This document shows, one piece after another, positions 44,846 to 53,833 of a stretch of DNA of 64,000 nucleotides (the first letter of the stretch is position 1; every line of letters begins with the position of its first letter). The translations under genes and the position numbers were made by a program. Origin of the DNA: Rhodoluna sp. GTDB lineage: Bacteria; Actinomycetota; Actinomycetes; Actinomycetales; Microbacteriaceae. The notes beneath the pieces were generated by a model. That model had not been told where the DNA came from. It did not search any database and worked only from the letters and a program-made list of their open reading frames with translations. The stretch lies in contig JAHEBZ010000003.1 in assembly GCA_024641985.1 (NCBI GenBank), positions 1-64,000 on the forward strand. Reading direction: 5' to 3'.

Positions 44846-45518
44846 CCTCGAGCGCCAGCTTGAGGCCGCCGGTTCGAGGTTTGTAATCGGGGTTGACGAA
44901 GTTGGCCGTGGCGCAATCGCGGGCCCTGTTGCCGTAGGTGTTGCACTTATAGATTTCGAATCTGCCAAAGCCTCAACGCCTTGGCCGGCAAAACTACGCG
45001 ATTCTAAGTTGATGAGTGAAAAAGCGCGAAACGAGAGCGTTGATGCGGTTCGTGCCTGGGTTGCGCACTCGGCTGTGGGCATGGCCAGTGCCGCCGAAAT
45101 CGATGCAAAGGGCATCATCGCTGCGCTTGCGCTAGCTGCATCAAGGGCACTAGATGAAATGCTGAGCGACACCCATCTAAGGGCGTCAATCGCATCTTCG
45201 GGGGCCACCATAATTCTCGATGGTTCGCACAATTGGTTGGGCGCCAAAGCGGCCGGCATCGCGGTTGTGGTTAGAACCAAGGCCGACCGTGATTGCGTTT
45301 CGGTCGCGGCCGCATCGGTGATATCTAAGGTTGAACGTGACAATCTGATGATTGCCCTTGATGGAGAGTTGCCAGAGTTTGGGTTTGCTGGTCACAAAGG
45401 TTATGCCGCCGCAAGCCACATAGCTGCGGTTCGTTTGGTGGGGCCTTCTGCTCATCATCGCCACAGTTGGCTTGGCAAGATTCTTGCCGATGGCCAGCTG
45501 TCAGGGTTGAGCGAATAG
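44817..45518 (+). CDS. rnhB: Ribonuclease HII
   Basis: Cleaves RNA in RNA-DNA hybrids and at single ribonucleotides. The 233-residue protein has GVDEVGRGAIAGPVAVG (catalytic Asp-Glu, about 20-36), the LRDSKLMSEKAR box and a further acidic residue in ILDGSHNWLG. ATG 44817 is chosen, overlapping lepB by 29 bases; ATG/GTG codons 24 bases earlier are alternatives. Confidence 0.93.
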   Translation: MSSQTFPTLSLERQLEAAGSRFVIGVDEVGRGAIAGPVAVGVALIDFESAKASTPWPAKLRDSKLMSEKARNESVDAVRAWVAHSAVGMASAAEIDAKGIIAALALAASRALDEMLSDTHLRASIASSGATIILDGSHNWLGAKAAGIAVVVRTKADRDCVSVAAASVISKVERDNLMIALDGELPEFGFAGHKGYAAASHIAAVRLVGPSAHHRHSWLGKILADGQLSGLSE

Positions 45519-45521
45519 ACT
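45516..45521 (+). promoter_or_regulatory. -10 box of the DUF2469 gene (leaderless start likely)
   Basis: TAGACT overlaps the rnhB stop and is followed seven bases later by the ATG at 45529, with no ribosome-binding sequence. Confidence 0.45.
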
Positions 45522-45528
45522 TATCTGG

Positions 45529-45852
45529 ATGGATGAGAACGAGATCGAAGATTATGACCGCGAGGCGGAGCTAGCGCTCTATCGCGAATATCGTGACGTG
45601 GTTGCCACCTTCAGGTATGTAATCGAAACCGAACGTCGTTTTTATCTGGCGAACGAGGTTAACCTGGTGCGCGTTGATACGGCCAGCGATTTCTATTTTG
45701 AGCTCAACATGGTTGATGTATGGGTTTGGGATATCTACCGAACAGACCGTTTCGTAAAGAATGTTCGCGTGCTGACCTTCAAAGATGTGAATGTTGAAGA
45801 ACTGACCGGCAAAGCCTTCAACCTGCCAAAAGAGCTCGCCGTCGGCGAATAA
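45529..45852 (+). CDS. DUF2469 family protein
   Basis: A 107-residue acidic protein starting MDENEIEDYDREAELALYREYRD, with a conserved aromatic-rich segment (FYFELNMVDVWVWDIYR). The family is confined to Actinobacteria and sits beside rnhB and yraN. Its function is unknown. No signal peptide or membrane helix is present. Confidence 0.9.
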   Translation: MDENEIEDYDREAELALYREYRDVVATFRYVIETERRFYLANEVNLVRVDTASDFYFELNMVDVWVWDIYRTDRFVKNVRVLTFKDVNVEELTGKAFNLPKELAVGE

Positions 45853-45936
45853 TTTCACAGGCTGAAAAAGCCTTAGTTATTCACAAAAATCTTGCACTGA
45901 GGTCCTTCGCTTTCCAAGCGAGAGCATCTTTGATGC

Positions 45937-46287
45937 ATGACCTTCAAACAAAACCTGGGCATTCAGGGCGAAAACGCCGCCGTCGACTATCTCGAGGCCC
46001 TGGGCTATCAAATAATCACACGCAATTGGCGATGCCGATTCGGTGAAGTCGATATTGTTGCCTTGCACAATAGTCAAACGGTTTTCGTTGAGGTGAAAAC
46101 TCGGTCGGGAGCAGGTTTTGGGCACCCATTCGAGGCAATCACTTCTTCGAAGGTTCGTGCGATGCGCAAGACGGCAAATGCCTATTGCGTCGCTAACCGT
46201 GCCGGCCCAAGCATTCGTCTCGATGCCATCGCCGTTTACCTGCTGCACGGCAAAATTTCTATCGAACACCTAAAGCAAGTTTTCTGA
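45937..46287 (+). CDS. yraN: YraN/UPF0102 nuclease-fold protein
   Basis: A 116-residue protein of the UPF0102 family with the restriction-endonuclease-like core GEVDIVALHNSQTVFVEVKTR (Asp...Glu-x-Lys, split at about 40-60). The biological role is not established. It is usually linked to comM (yifB) and dprA, as here; the TGA stop overlaps the comM ATG. Confidence 0.9.
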   Translation: MTFKQNLGIQGENAAVDYLEALGYQIITRNWRCRFGEVDIVALHNSQTVFVEVKTRSGAGFGHPFEAITSSKVRAMRKTANAYCVANRAGPSIRLDAIAVYLLHGKISIEHLKQVF

Positions 46288-47861
46288 TGTTGGTTTCAAA
46301 AAGTTACGCCGTCAGCCTGCTTGGGCTCGCCGGAACCGTGATCGAAATCGAAGCCGAAATCTCGAGCAACCTACCCAACTTTGTTTTGGTTGGCCTTCCC
46401 GATGCTTCGCTTTCTGAATCTAAAGACAGGGTTAGGTCGGCGGCTAACAACTCGGGTTTTGCTCTGCCCGGGCGTCGAATCACAGTCAATCTTTCGCCCG
46501 CCTCGGTGCCAAAACACGGTTCTGGTTTCGATTTGGCAATTGCGGTTGCGGTGCTTGCGGCAAGCGGAGAGCTCAATGCTAAAAGTGTTAGCGATTGGGT
46601 TCACCTCGGCGAGCTTGGCCTCGATGGTTCGTTGCGGCCAATCGGCGGCATTTTGCCTTCGCTGTTAGTTGCGCAGCAAGCAGGCTTTAGCCAAGCAGTG
46701 GTGCCCAAAGCAAATCTTGCCGAAGCGCAACTTGTAGCGGGCCTCAGGGTTGTTGGGGCCGATTGTTTAGCCGAGGTTGCCGAGCTGCATGGGGCCGAAC
46801 ACAAAAAAACTGAGCGGCGCTTCAGCGTTAGGTCTGGCCCGGCTAATAAACAAGTCGAATTGATGCCCGAGCTTGATGTGAGCGATGTAATTGGCCAGGA
46901 TGTTGCCGTTCAGGCGCTTACTGTGGCTGCTGCCGGAGGGCATCACCTGTTGATGGTGGGGCCACCTGGTGCCGGCAAAACCATGTTGGCCGAAAGGTTG
47001 CCGGGCCTGCTACCAGATCTGCAGATGACTGAGGCCCTAGAGACCACTGCGGTCATGTCTATTTCTTCGCGCAGGCGGCAACCGGGCGCAAGTTTGAACG
47101 GTTTGCTGGTTCGGCCGCCATTTGAAGCCCCACACCACACCTCATCGGTTTCATCTCTGGTTGGCGGCGGCCTGGGGGTGCCCAGGCCGGGTCTAATTTC
47201 GCTTGCAAATCACGGAGTTTTGTTTCTCGATGAGGCGCCCGAGTTTTCGCAACCCGTTCTAGAGGCGCTTAGGCAACCGCTCGAATCTGGCGAAGTTTTA
47301 GTTAATCGTTCTTCTGGGTCTGCCCGATTTCCGGCGAGGTTTCAATTGGTTTTGGCGGCCAACCCCTGCCCGTGTGGCAAGAGCCACGGCAGGGCGGCAG
47401 AGTGCAAGTGCACCAGCCAGCAGAAAATCAAGTACTCCTCGAAATTATCTGGGCCGTTGCTCGATCGAATCGACATTCGACTGCTGATCGAACCGGCTAA
47501 CCCGGCTCAGATCGCCATGGCTCGCGAAGGCTCAGGTGCGCGTCAAACCAGTAAAGAACTCAGGCAAGTGGTTCTCGCTGCTCGTCAGCGCTCGGGCGCA
47601 CGGCTCGCGCAAACGCCGTGGGCTCTCAACGCACAGGTTCCTGGCCCATATCTTCGTCGAAATATGTCTATCGAGCCAAGCAGCAGGCTTGCTCTCGACC
47701 GCATGCTCGAACTCGGAAAGCTGAGTATGAGGGGTTATGACCGCTGCCTTCGCTTGGCCTGGACTCTCGCCGATTTAGAGGCCGAAGATCGACCGAGCAA
47801 AGATCACATAGCCAGAGCATCCTTCTTGCGTGGCGCAGATAACCCCATGGAGGCGCGATGA
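46287..47861 (+). CDS. comM: Mg-chelatase-like AAA+ ATPase ComM (YifB)
   Basis: A 524-residue AAA+ protein. The N-terminal Lon-like domain (about 1-175) precedes the Mg-chelatase module with Walker A GPPGAGKTMLAERLPG (about 228) and Walker B GVLFLDEAPEF (about 310), then a C-terminal Mg-chelatase domain with LDRIDI. ComM promotes branch migration during integration of transforming DNA in naturally competent bacteria. A CPCG..C..C cluster lies near residue 358. It overlaps dprA by four bases. Confidence 0.93.
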   Translation: MLVSKSYAVSLLGLAGTVIEIEAEISSNLPNFVLVGLPDASLSESKDRVRSAANNSGFALPGRRITVNLSPASVPKHGSGFDLAIAVAVLAASGELNAKSVSDWVHLGELGLDGSLRPIGGILPSLLVAQQAGFSQAVVPKANLAEAQLVAGLRVVGADCLAEVAELHGAEHKKTERRFSVRSGPANKQVELMPELDVSDVIGQDVAVQALTVAAAGGHHLLMVGPPGAGKTMLAERLPGLLPDLQMTEALETTAVMSISSRRRQPGASLNGLLVRPPFEAPHHTSSVSSLVGGGLGVPRPGLISLANHGVLFLDEAPEFSQPVLEALRQPLESGEVLVNRSSGSARFPARFQLVLAANPCPCGKSHGRAAECKCTSQQKIKYSSKLSGPLLDRIDIRLLIEPANPAQIAMAREGSGARQTSKELRQVVLAARQRSGARLAQTPWALNAQVPGPYLRRNMSIEPSSRLALDRMLELGKLSMRGYDRCLRLAWTLADLEAEDRPSKDHIARASFLRGADNPMEAR

Positions 47862-49084
47862 CAAGTTTCAATCTGAGTTCAACCGAGGTTAAAGAAATTG
47901 TTGCTGGTTTATCAACAGAGGAAGTGGATCCGCAGGAACTTTTTGCCTCACTGGTTTGGTCAGTATGGAACGAACCGGGGGATGGCTTTGCCGGGATGCT
48001 GACCAGAGGCTTAGGTGCTGCGAGGGCACTCGAGTTGGAGATAAACAGGGTTGCGCCCCAAGCAATCAAATCGATGCTCGTCGACCAAGGGGTTAGCGAA
48101 GAAGCACTGTCGGTACACGGAGACTTTGCCGAGAGCCTTCAGCAAGCCAGAGCGCGTTGGGCATCGCGCAGATTTGTCAGCATGATCAAAGCTGCTGCCG
48201 ACACGCAACGCAGCATCGCTGGCAAGGTCATTTGCCCAATCCAGCCGCATTGGCCTCAGTCGGTTAACGACCTACGCATACACACTCCGCTAGCGCTTTG
48301 GCTCAGAGGGAACCCAGAGCTTCTAAGCATGCCGGCCGTTTCGATTGTGGGTTCAAGAAACGCGACTTCTTATGGCGAGGCGGTTACTTCAGAACTAGTG
48401 AGTGCGCTTGCGCAGGAGGGTTTTGGGGTTATCTCTGGCGGCGCATATGGCATCGATGCCATGGCGCACCGATCGGCGCTGGCGATATCAACCCCAACTG
48501 TTTCAGTGCTCGCGGGCGGCCTAGATCGGCTATATCCAGACGGCAACAAACTCTTGCTCGAGCGAATCGCCAGGGAGGGCTGCTTGGTAAGCGAAATGAA
48601 CCCGGGCGTAGCGCCAAGTAAATGGAGGTTCTTGCAAAGAAATCGACTAATCGCTGCTCTTGGCTTGGCCACGGTGGTGGTTGAGGCCAATTGGCGATCG
48701 GGCGCCATAAACACGGTTAGCCACGCTGGCGCACTGAACCGCCGAATCGGGGCGGTGCCTGGTTCAATAAAATCTCCGGCCTCGGCTGGTTGCAACCAAT
48801 TGATTCGCGCCTATAAAGCCGAGTTGATATCTAGCGGCTCTGAGTTGTTAGAACTAGTTGGCATCTCTCATTCACCCACCACGCAGAGTTCGCTAGCCGG
48901 CCTTGGAGCATTCGAGACGCGAGCGTTGGATTCAATTGGTTTTGATAACCCAACCGATGCCGAAATTTTGGCAGACTCTGGGCTGACGCCTAGAGAGCTC
49001 GCTACAGCTCTGGGTGCTTTGGATATGGTTGGACTTATCGAGCGAAAAAAGGGTGGCTGGCAAAGAAGGCAAACTAAAGTTTGA
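47858..49084 (+). CDS. dprA: DNA processing protein DprA
   Basis: Loads RecA on incoming single-stranded DNA during transformation. The 408-residue protein has the Rossmann-fold core SIVGSRNATSYGEAVTSELV (about 165) with GVISGGAYGIDAMAHRSAL and the FLQRNRLIAALG box, plus a C-terminal winged-helix region (about 345-405). An N-terminal extension of about 130 residues resembles the SAM-like domain. ATGA start overlapping comM. Confidence 0.92.
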   Translation: MTSFNLSSTEVKEIVAGLSTEEVDPQELFASLVWSVWNEPGDGFAGMLTRGLGAARALELEINRVAPQAIKSMLVDQGVSEEALSVHGDFAESLQQARARWASRRFVSMIKAAADTQRSIAGKVICPIQPHWPQSVNDLRIHTPLALWLRGNPELLSMPAVSIVGSRNATSYGEAVTSELVSALAQEGFGVISGGAYGIDAMAHRSALAISTPTVSVLAGGLDRLYPDGNKLLLERIAREGCLVSEMNPGVAPSKWRFLQRNRLIAALGLATVVVEANWRSGAINTVSHAGALNRRIGAVPGSIKSPASAGCNQLIRAYKAELISSGSELLELVGISHSPTTQSSLAGLGAFETRALDSIGFDNPTDAEILADSGLTPRELATALGALDMVGLIERKKGGWQRRQTKV

Positions 49085-49087
49085 AAT

Positions 49088-49996
49088 GTGACCACGACAA
49101 TGCGCAACGCGCTCGCCGCCTATGCGGTGCACCTTGAGGCCGGTCGAGGATATTCGGTCAATACGGTCAAAAGTTATCTTTCAGACCTCGAGAGTCTGGC
49201 CGAATTCATGGCACAACAAAAATTTGATTCAATTGCCGACTTGAATCTTGAAATTATTCGAGATTGGCTTTGGGAGGCAAGCCAGAAGGGTCTGGCCAAA
49301 AGCTCTCTTGCCAGGAAGAGCGCAGCCATTCGGTCTTTCACCAGCTGGTTATTTAAACTTGACCAAATCGAAGCCGATTACGGTCTTCGGCTTAGGTCGC
49401 CAAAGGCAGGCCGCGCTTTGCCCAAGGTAGTCTCGCGAGAATCGCTTGCTCAAATCTTTGACCACTTGGCAGTTTTGGCCCTCGACAACAACCCAAATGG
49501 CATCCGAGATTTGGCAGTTGTCGAATTGCTTTATGCAAGCGGGGCTCGCGTTAGCGAATTGGTTGGCCTAGATATTGAATCGATCGATTTTGATCGCAAT
49601 GTGATGCGAGTTTTGGGTAAGGGTGGCAAAGAGCGCATGGTTCCCTTCGGGCAACCGGCCCGCGAAGCCTTGGCAAACTGGCTTCGAGTGGCACGGCCAC
49701 AATATGCAAATGATTCAAGTGGTCAGGCTCTGCTAATTAATTCTCGAGGCCAACGCATTGGTGTGCGCCAGGTTTATTCGTTGGTTTCAAAACTGCTCGA
49801 GGCAACGCCCACCGGCGCCGCTGGCCCGCACGCTCTAAGGCACAGCGCCGCCACACACTTGCTAGATGGCGGAGCCGATCTTCGGGCCGTTCAAGAGTTG
49901 CTTGGTCACGCTAGCTTAGGAACCACCCAGATCTACACCCACGTATCTATCGACAGGCTTCGCGAAGGTTATCAAAACGCTCACCCTCGGGCATAA
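49088..49996 (+). CDS. xerC: Tyrosine recombinase XerC
   Basis: Chromosome dimer resolution recombinase, 302 residues. The N-terminal SAM-like core-binding domain is followed by the catalytic domain: Arg in YASGARVSELVGLD (about 155), Lys in GKGGKERMVPFG, HALRHSAATHLLDGG (His, Arg), LGHASLGTTQIYTH (His, Tyr about 284). Placement after dprA and before rpsB is the normal core position, so it is not a phage integrase. It overlaps the convergent M23 gene by 16 bases. Confidence 0.92.
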   Translation: MTTTMRNALAAYAVHLEAGRGYSVNTVKSYLSDLESLAEFMAQQKFDSIADLNLEIIRDWLWEASQKGLAKSSLARKSAAIRSFTSWLFKLDQIEADYGLRLRSPKAGRALPKVVSRESLAQIFDHLAVLALDNNPNGIRDLAVVELLYASGARVSELVGLDIESIDFDRNVMRVLGKGGKERMVPFGQPAREALANWLRVARPQYANDSSGQALLINSRGQRIGVRQVYSLVSKLLEATPTGAAGPHALRHSAATHLLDGGADLRAVQELLGHASLGTTQIYTHVSIDRLREGYQNAHPRA

Positions 49997-50469
49997 GGCA
50001 ACAGCCTGCTAGGGCTAAGCCCACCGATTAGCGCGAGTGGTGAAATGTATCTGCCATCTTTTCTTACAGAGAAGTGCAGGCAAACCTCAGCAGCGCAATG
50101 GCCTCGATAAGTGAGCCGTGGTTGGCAAACATAGCCAATTGCCTTACCTTTTTGAACACGCTCACCTTTGCCAAGACTGCTGCACACGGGTTCAACCTCG
50201 CTAATCAATTGATTTGCGTGATTAAGGCTTAGAAGCGGGCGATCTACCAGCATTCCCGAATAAATCACGAAGCCATCGGCAGGTGCAAAAACAGGTTGCT
50301 CATAGTCGACTGCATAATCAACGCCGCGATGCCCGGCCGAATAGTCGCTTGAGGGTTGTTGAAATTGGCGAACCAGTCGAATCGGTGAATCTAATGGCAA
50401 CTGCCATGTGGTTGAAGGGGTCAGAAATGCTGCCAAGGTGAAGCCAACTGCGACGGGTTTTATCAACAT
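49981..50469 (-). CDS. M23-family (LytM) peptidase domain protein, probably degenerate
   Basis: A 162-residue exported protein with a signal-type N-terminal helix (about 3-20) and a LytM fold. The first zinc motif is present, GHRGVDYAVD (His and Asp). The second motif, usually HxH, reads CLHF, so the position of the first histidine is cysteine. That change occurs in actinobacterial relatives found upstream of rpsB and suggests weak or regulatory activity. The ATG at 50469 is used; the longer open frame to 50619 has no family sequence. Confidence 0.75.
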   Translation of the reverse strand: MLIKPVAVGFTLAAFLTPSTTWQLPLDSPIRLVRQFQQPSSDYSAGHRGVDYAVDYEQPVFAPADGFVIYSGMLVDRPLLSLNHANQLISEVEPVCSSLGKGERVQKGKAIGYVCQPRLTYRGHCAAEVCLHFSVRKDGRYISPLALIGGLSPSRLLPYARG

Positions 50470-50541
50470 AATCTCAGCCTGCCCGAACTGGCGAAATGCC
50501 AGACAAACATTGGCAAATCGGTGGATAACCCGTGCGCTGGA

Positions 50542-50550
50542 TGGTATGAT
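50542..50550 (+). promoter_or_regulatory. Extended -10 promoter of rpsB
   Basis: TGG-TATGAT, an extended -10 element, gives an untranslated leader of about 185 bases. No -35 hexamer at the usual distance is seen. The leader contains hairpins CGAG...CTCG (50562-50583), CGGTTC/GAACCG (50631-50644) and TGGCGC/GCGCCA (50707-50724). Confidence 0.5.
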
Positions 50551-50706
50551 TTTAGACAGCGACGAGTGTTTGAAAAAGCGCTCGTTGACTTCGCGTGTCG
50601 AATCAGATCCACGCTTCACTCAGTCCGAGTCGGTTCTTGAACCGTGTTTGGCGAAGCAGGTCCGGCACCAGGTGTTTAGAGCAACCGCTCAAAACAGAAA
50701 ACTGAG

Positions 50707-50724
50707 TGGCGCCTTCGCGCGCCA
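50707..50724 (+). promoter_or_regulatory. Hairpin adjoining the rpsB ribosome-binding site
   Basis: TGGCGC (50707-50712) pairs with GCGCCA (50719-50724) around a CTTCGC loop. The Shine-Dalgarno AAGGAG starts five bases later. Such a placement could permit autoregulation by S2, as known for other rpsB leaders; that is inference. Confidence 0.45.
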
Positions 50725-50741
50725 AAAAAGGAGAACTGCTC

Positions 50742-51596
50742 ATGGCAGTCGTAACAATTCGCCAGCTGCTAGACAGCGGCGTTCACTTCGGGCACCAAAC
50801 CCGTCGCTGGAACCCAAAGATGCGTCGTTTCATTCTGACCGACCGTTCAGGCATCTACATCATCGACCTTCAGCAGTCACTTGCCTTCATCGACAAGGCA
50901 TACGACTTCGTTAAAGAGACCGTCGCCCACGGCGGCAGCATCCTTTTCGTTGGCACCAAGAAGCAGGCCCAAGAAGCGATCGCCGAGCAGGCTCTTCGCG
51001 TTGGCCAGCCATACATCAACCAGCGTTGGTTGGGTGGCCTCTTGACCAACTTCCAGACCATCCAGAAGCGTCTTTCACGCCTCAAAGAGCTTGAGGTCAT
51101 GGACTTCTCAGGTGCGACCAAGACTGGTCTTACCAAGAAAGAACTTCTTATTCTTCGTCGCGAAAAAGACAAGCTAGAGAAGGCTCTTGGCGGTATCCGC
51201 AACATCAGCAAGACCCCTTCGGCTATCTGGGTAGTTGACACCAACAAAGAGCACCTAGCAATCACCGAAGCTAAAAAGCTTGGAATTCCTGTAATCGGAA
51301 TTCTTGACACCAACTGCGACCCAGACGAGGTCACCATTGGTATTCCTGGAAACGACGATGCAATTCGTTCAGTTCAGTTGCTGACCCGCGTTATCGCAGA
51401 TGCAGTTGCTGAAGGCCTAATTGCCCGCCACGCAAAGCCAGAGGCAGCAGCTGAGCCTCTAGCCGAGTGGGAGCGCGAGCTTCTTGAGCAGGGCAACGCG
51501 GCAGCAGCCGTTGAGACCGTAGAGGCACCAGTTGAGGCTGTTGTTGAGACCGTAGAGGCACCAGTTGAGGCTGTTGCAGTTGAGGAAGCAAAGTAA
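50742..51596 (+). CDS. rpsB: 30S ribosomal protein S2
   Basis: Small-subunit protein, 284 residues. The core begins [19 protein letters not shown] and contains [10 protein letters not shown] and [11 protein letters not shown]. After about residue 240 comes an acidic tail containing two copies of [11 protein letters not shown]. Start at 50742 behind AAGGAG; an upstream in-frame start at 50706 falls in the leader hairpin. It forms an operon with tsf. Confidence 0.95.
   Translation: MAVVTIRQLLDSGVHFGHQTRRWNPKMRRFILTDRSGIYIIDLQQSLAFIDKAYDFVKETVAHGGSILFVGTKKQAQEAIAEQALRVGQPYINQRWLGGLLTNFQTIQKRLSRLKELEVMDFSGATKTGLTKKELLILRREKDKLEKALGGIRNISKTPSAIWVVDTNKEHLAITEAKKLGIPVIGILDTNCDPDEVTIGIPGNDDAIRSVQLLTRVIADAVAEGLIARHAKPEAAAEPLAEWERELLEQGNAAAAVETVEAPVEAVVETVEAPVEAVAVEEAK
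51510..51575 (+). repeat. 33-bp perfect tandem repeat in the rpsB tail
   Basis: Two identical 33-bp units (51510-51542 and 51543-51575) encode [11 protein letters not shown] twice. Exact identity, including third positions, points to a recent duplication or strand slippage. Confidence 0.92.
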
Positions 51597-51598
51597 TC

Positions 51599-52426
51599 AT
51601 GGCTAACTACACCGCCGCAGATGTAAAGGCCCTGCGCGAGCGCAGCGGCGCCGGAATGATGGACTGCAAGGGTGCACTCGATGAGGCCGACGGCAACATC
51701 GAAAAGGCTCTTGAATTTCTTCGTCTAAAGGGTCTAAAGGGCGTTACCAAGCGTGAAGGTCGCACCACCAGCAACGGTCTTATCGTTGCTCGTGTAAACG
51801 GCGGCGCTGGTTACCTAATCGAGCTAGCCTGCGAGACAGACTTCGTTGCTAAGGCACCAAAGTTCATCGAGCTTGCCGACAAGGTTGCTGACGCAGTTGC
51901 CGCTGCAGGCGCAGAGACCCTAGAGGCTGCGCTTGCCGCAGACCTAGCTGGTCAGACTGTTCTTGCCGCAATCAACGACGAAGCCGCAATCATGGGCGAG
52001 AAGGTCGAGCTTCGCAAGGTTGCATCTCTAAAGGATGCCGCCGTAGACGCTTACCTTCACCGCACCAGCAAGGATCTACCTCCTCAGGTTGGCGTGCTAG
52101 TTGCTTATTCGGGCAGCGATGCCGAGACCGCTCACGATGTTGCCGTGCACATCGCGGCATTCTCGCCAAGCGTTCTAAACCGCGACGCAATCGATGCAGA
52201 GGTTGTAGCAACCGAGCGTCGCATTGCCGAAGAAACCGCGCGCAACGAAGGCAAGCCAGAGGCTGCGCTTTCAAAGATCGTTGAAGGCCGCGTTACCGGA
52301 TTCTTCAAAGAGAACGTGCTTCTTGAGCAAGACTTCGCTAAAGACACCAAGCAGACCGTTTCCAAGGTTGTCGAAAACGCGGGTATCACCATTTCTGGCT
52401 TCCTACGCTTCCGCGTTGGCGCCTAA
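51599..52426 (+). CDS. tsf: Elongation factor Ts
   Basis: Guanine-nucleotide exchange factor for EF-Tu, 275 residues. The UBA-like N-terminus YTAADVKALRERSGAGMMDC is typical, followed by the ELACETDFVAKAPKF box (about 82-96) that contacts EF-Tu, and the dimerisation region. GAGGAAG at the end of rpsB serves as Shine-Dalgarno. A strong terminator follows. Confidence 0.96.
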   Translation: MANYTAADVKALRERSGAGMMDCKGALDEADGNIEKALEFLRLKGLKGVTKREGRTTSNGLIVARVNGGAGYLIELACETDFVAKAPKFIELADKVADAVAAAGAETLEAALAADLAGQTVLAAINDEAAIMGEKVELRKVASLKDAAVDAYLHRTSKDLPPQVGVLVAYSGSDAETAHDVAVHIAAFSPSVLNRDAIDAEVVATERRIAEETARNEGKPEAALSKIVEGRVTGFFKENVLLEQDFAKDTKQTVSKVVENAGITISGFLRFRVGA

Positions 52427-52443
52427 AAAGCTCTAAAAGCGAC

Positions 52444-52475
52444 AAAGGCTCGGTCGATTTCGGCCGGGCCTTTTT
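52444..52475 (+). terminator. Rho-independent terminator of rpsB-tsf
   Basis: A 13-bp stem with two G-T pairs (52444-52456 with 52461-52473, loop ATTT), GC-rich at its centre and ending in five T. Confidence 0.93.
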
Positions 52476-52486
52476 GCTGCCTCGCC

Positions 52487-52492
52487 TAGGAT
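52487..52492 (+). promoter_or_regulatory. -10 box of pyrH
   Basis: TAGGAT, just after the tsf terminator, gives a leader of about 27 bases that contains AGGAGGA (52516-52522) before the GTG start. Confidence 0.5.
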
Positions 52493-52526
52493 AGAAGTAG
52501 TTCAAAACTCGATTCAGGAGGATCCA

Positions 52527-53237
52527 GTGCCACACAAAAAACGCCGTGTATTGCTCAAACTTTCAGGTGAAGCATTCGGCGGTGGCACCCTTGGTGTAAA
52601 CCCTGACATTGTTGCCGAGATGGCCAAAGAAATCGCCGAAGGTGCAAAACACGCCGAAGTTGCGATTGTCGTTGGCGGTGGCAATTTCTTCCGCGGAGCA
52701 GAGCTGTCGCAGCGCGGAATGGACCGCTCACGAGCCGACTACATGGGAATGTTGGGAACGGTAATGAACGCTCTCGCCCTTCAAGATTTTCTTGAGCAAG
52801 CCGGCGTTAGCACACGCGTGCAGTCTGCAATTAACATGGCGCAAGTTACCGAGGCCTACATTCCACTGCGCGCTGTTCGTCACCTAGAAAAGGGTCGCGT
52901 AGTCATTTTTGGCGCTGGCGCCGGATTGCCATATTTTTCTACCGACACGGTTGCTGCTCAGCGCGCCCTAGAAATCAAGGCAGACGAAGTTTTGGTCGCC
53001 AAGAACGGCGTAGATGGCGTGTATTCGGCTGACCCTAAAAAAGACCCGACCGCGGTTAAACTTGAATCGATCACCTATCAAGACGCCCTGGTTCAGGGTT
53101 TGAAGGTAGTTGACGCAACCGCGTTCAGCCTTTGCATGGATAACAAAATGCCAATGCGCGTATTTGGCATGCAAGGTAAGGGCAACGTTACCGCCGCTAT
53201 CATCGGTGAAAAAATCGGAACCTTCGTAACCGCCTAA
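52527..53237 (+). CDS. pyrH: Uridylate kinase
   Basis: Phosphorylates UMP to UDP in pyrimidine nucleotide synthesis. The 236-residue amino-acid-kinase fold starts [14 protein letters not shown], with [10 protein letters not shown] (about 51-60) and [15 protein letters not shown] (about 135-149). GTG start with a strong AGGAGGA. It heads the pyrH-frr-cdsA cluster found in most bacteria. Confidence 0.95.
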   Translation: MPHKKRRVLLKLSGEAFGGGTLGVNPDIVAEMAKEIAEGAKHAEVAIVVGGGNFFRGAELSQRGMDRSRADYMGMLGTVMNALALQDFLEQAGVSTRVQSAINMAQVTEAYIPLRAVRHLEKGRVVIFGAGAGLPYFSTDTVAAQRALEIKADEVLVAKNGVDGVYSADPKKDPTAVKLESITYQDALVQGLKVVDATAFSLCMDNKMPMRVFGMQGKGNVTAAIIGEKIGTFVTA

Positions 53238-53272
53238 GCTGCACCCAAGATTTTCAAAAACAGGAGAAAACC

Positions 53273-53833
53273 GTGATTACAGAGATCATTTCAACGACAA
53301 CCGAAAAGATGGCCAAGGCCGTCGACTCTGCAAAGGAAGATTTTGCAAATGTGCGCACCGGGCGCGCCAACCCACAGATCTTTCAGAAGGTAATGGTTGA
53401 TTACTACGGAACACCAACACCTCTTGGCCAGCTTGGCCAGCTTGCAAATCCAGAAGCGCGCACCATTGTGATCACCCCTTACGACAAGGGTGCCCTTGCC
53501 GGCATCGAGCGCGCTATTCGTGAAATGCCCAACTTAGATGCCAACCCACAGAACGACGGCAACCTTATTCGTGTCACTTTGCCCGACCTAACCGAAGAGC
53601 GTCGCCGTGACTACGTGAAAATCGTCAAGGGCAAGGCCGAAGATGCTCGTGTGTCGGTTCGCAACATCCGCCGCAAAGGCAACGATGACCTAGCCGCCTT
53701 GAAAAAGGACGGCTTAGCTGGCGAAGATGACATTGCTCGTGCCGAGAAAGAACTCGATGCGCTTACCAAGACCCACGTCGATGCCATCGACGACGCATTG
53801 AAGCGTAAAGAGGCAGAACTTCTAGAGGTCTAA
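53273..53833 (+). CDS. frr: Ribosome recycling factor
   Basis: Splits post-termination ribosomes with EF-G. The 186-residue helical protein has [21 protein letters not shown] (split near residue 26) and the conserved [11 protein letters not shown] and [12 protein letters not shown] segments. GTG start after AGGAGA. Its stop abuts the cdsA start. Confidence 0.95.
   Translation: MITEIISTTTEKMAKAVDSAKEDFANVRTGRANPQIFQKVMVDYYGTPTPLGQLGQLANPEARTIVITPYDKGALAGIERAIREMPNLDANPQNDGNLIRVTLPDLTEERRRDYVKIVKGKAEDARVSVRNIRRKGNDDLAALKKDGLAGEDDIARAEKELDALTKTHVDAIDDALKRKEAELLEV

Noticed and set aside
49088-49996. XerC-like recombinase as mobile-element integrase
   Set aside because: It sits in the conserved dprA-xerC-rpsB order with no attachment repeats, excisionase or cargo genes nearby.
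50408-50914. 168-residue plus-strand ORF across the rpsB leader
   Set aside because: It overlaps the promoter, leader hairpins and the beginning of rpsB in another frame.
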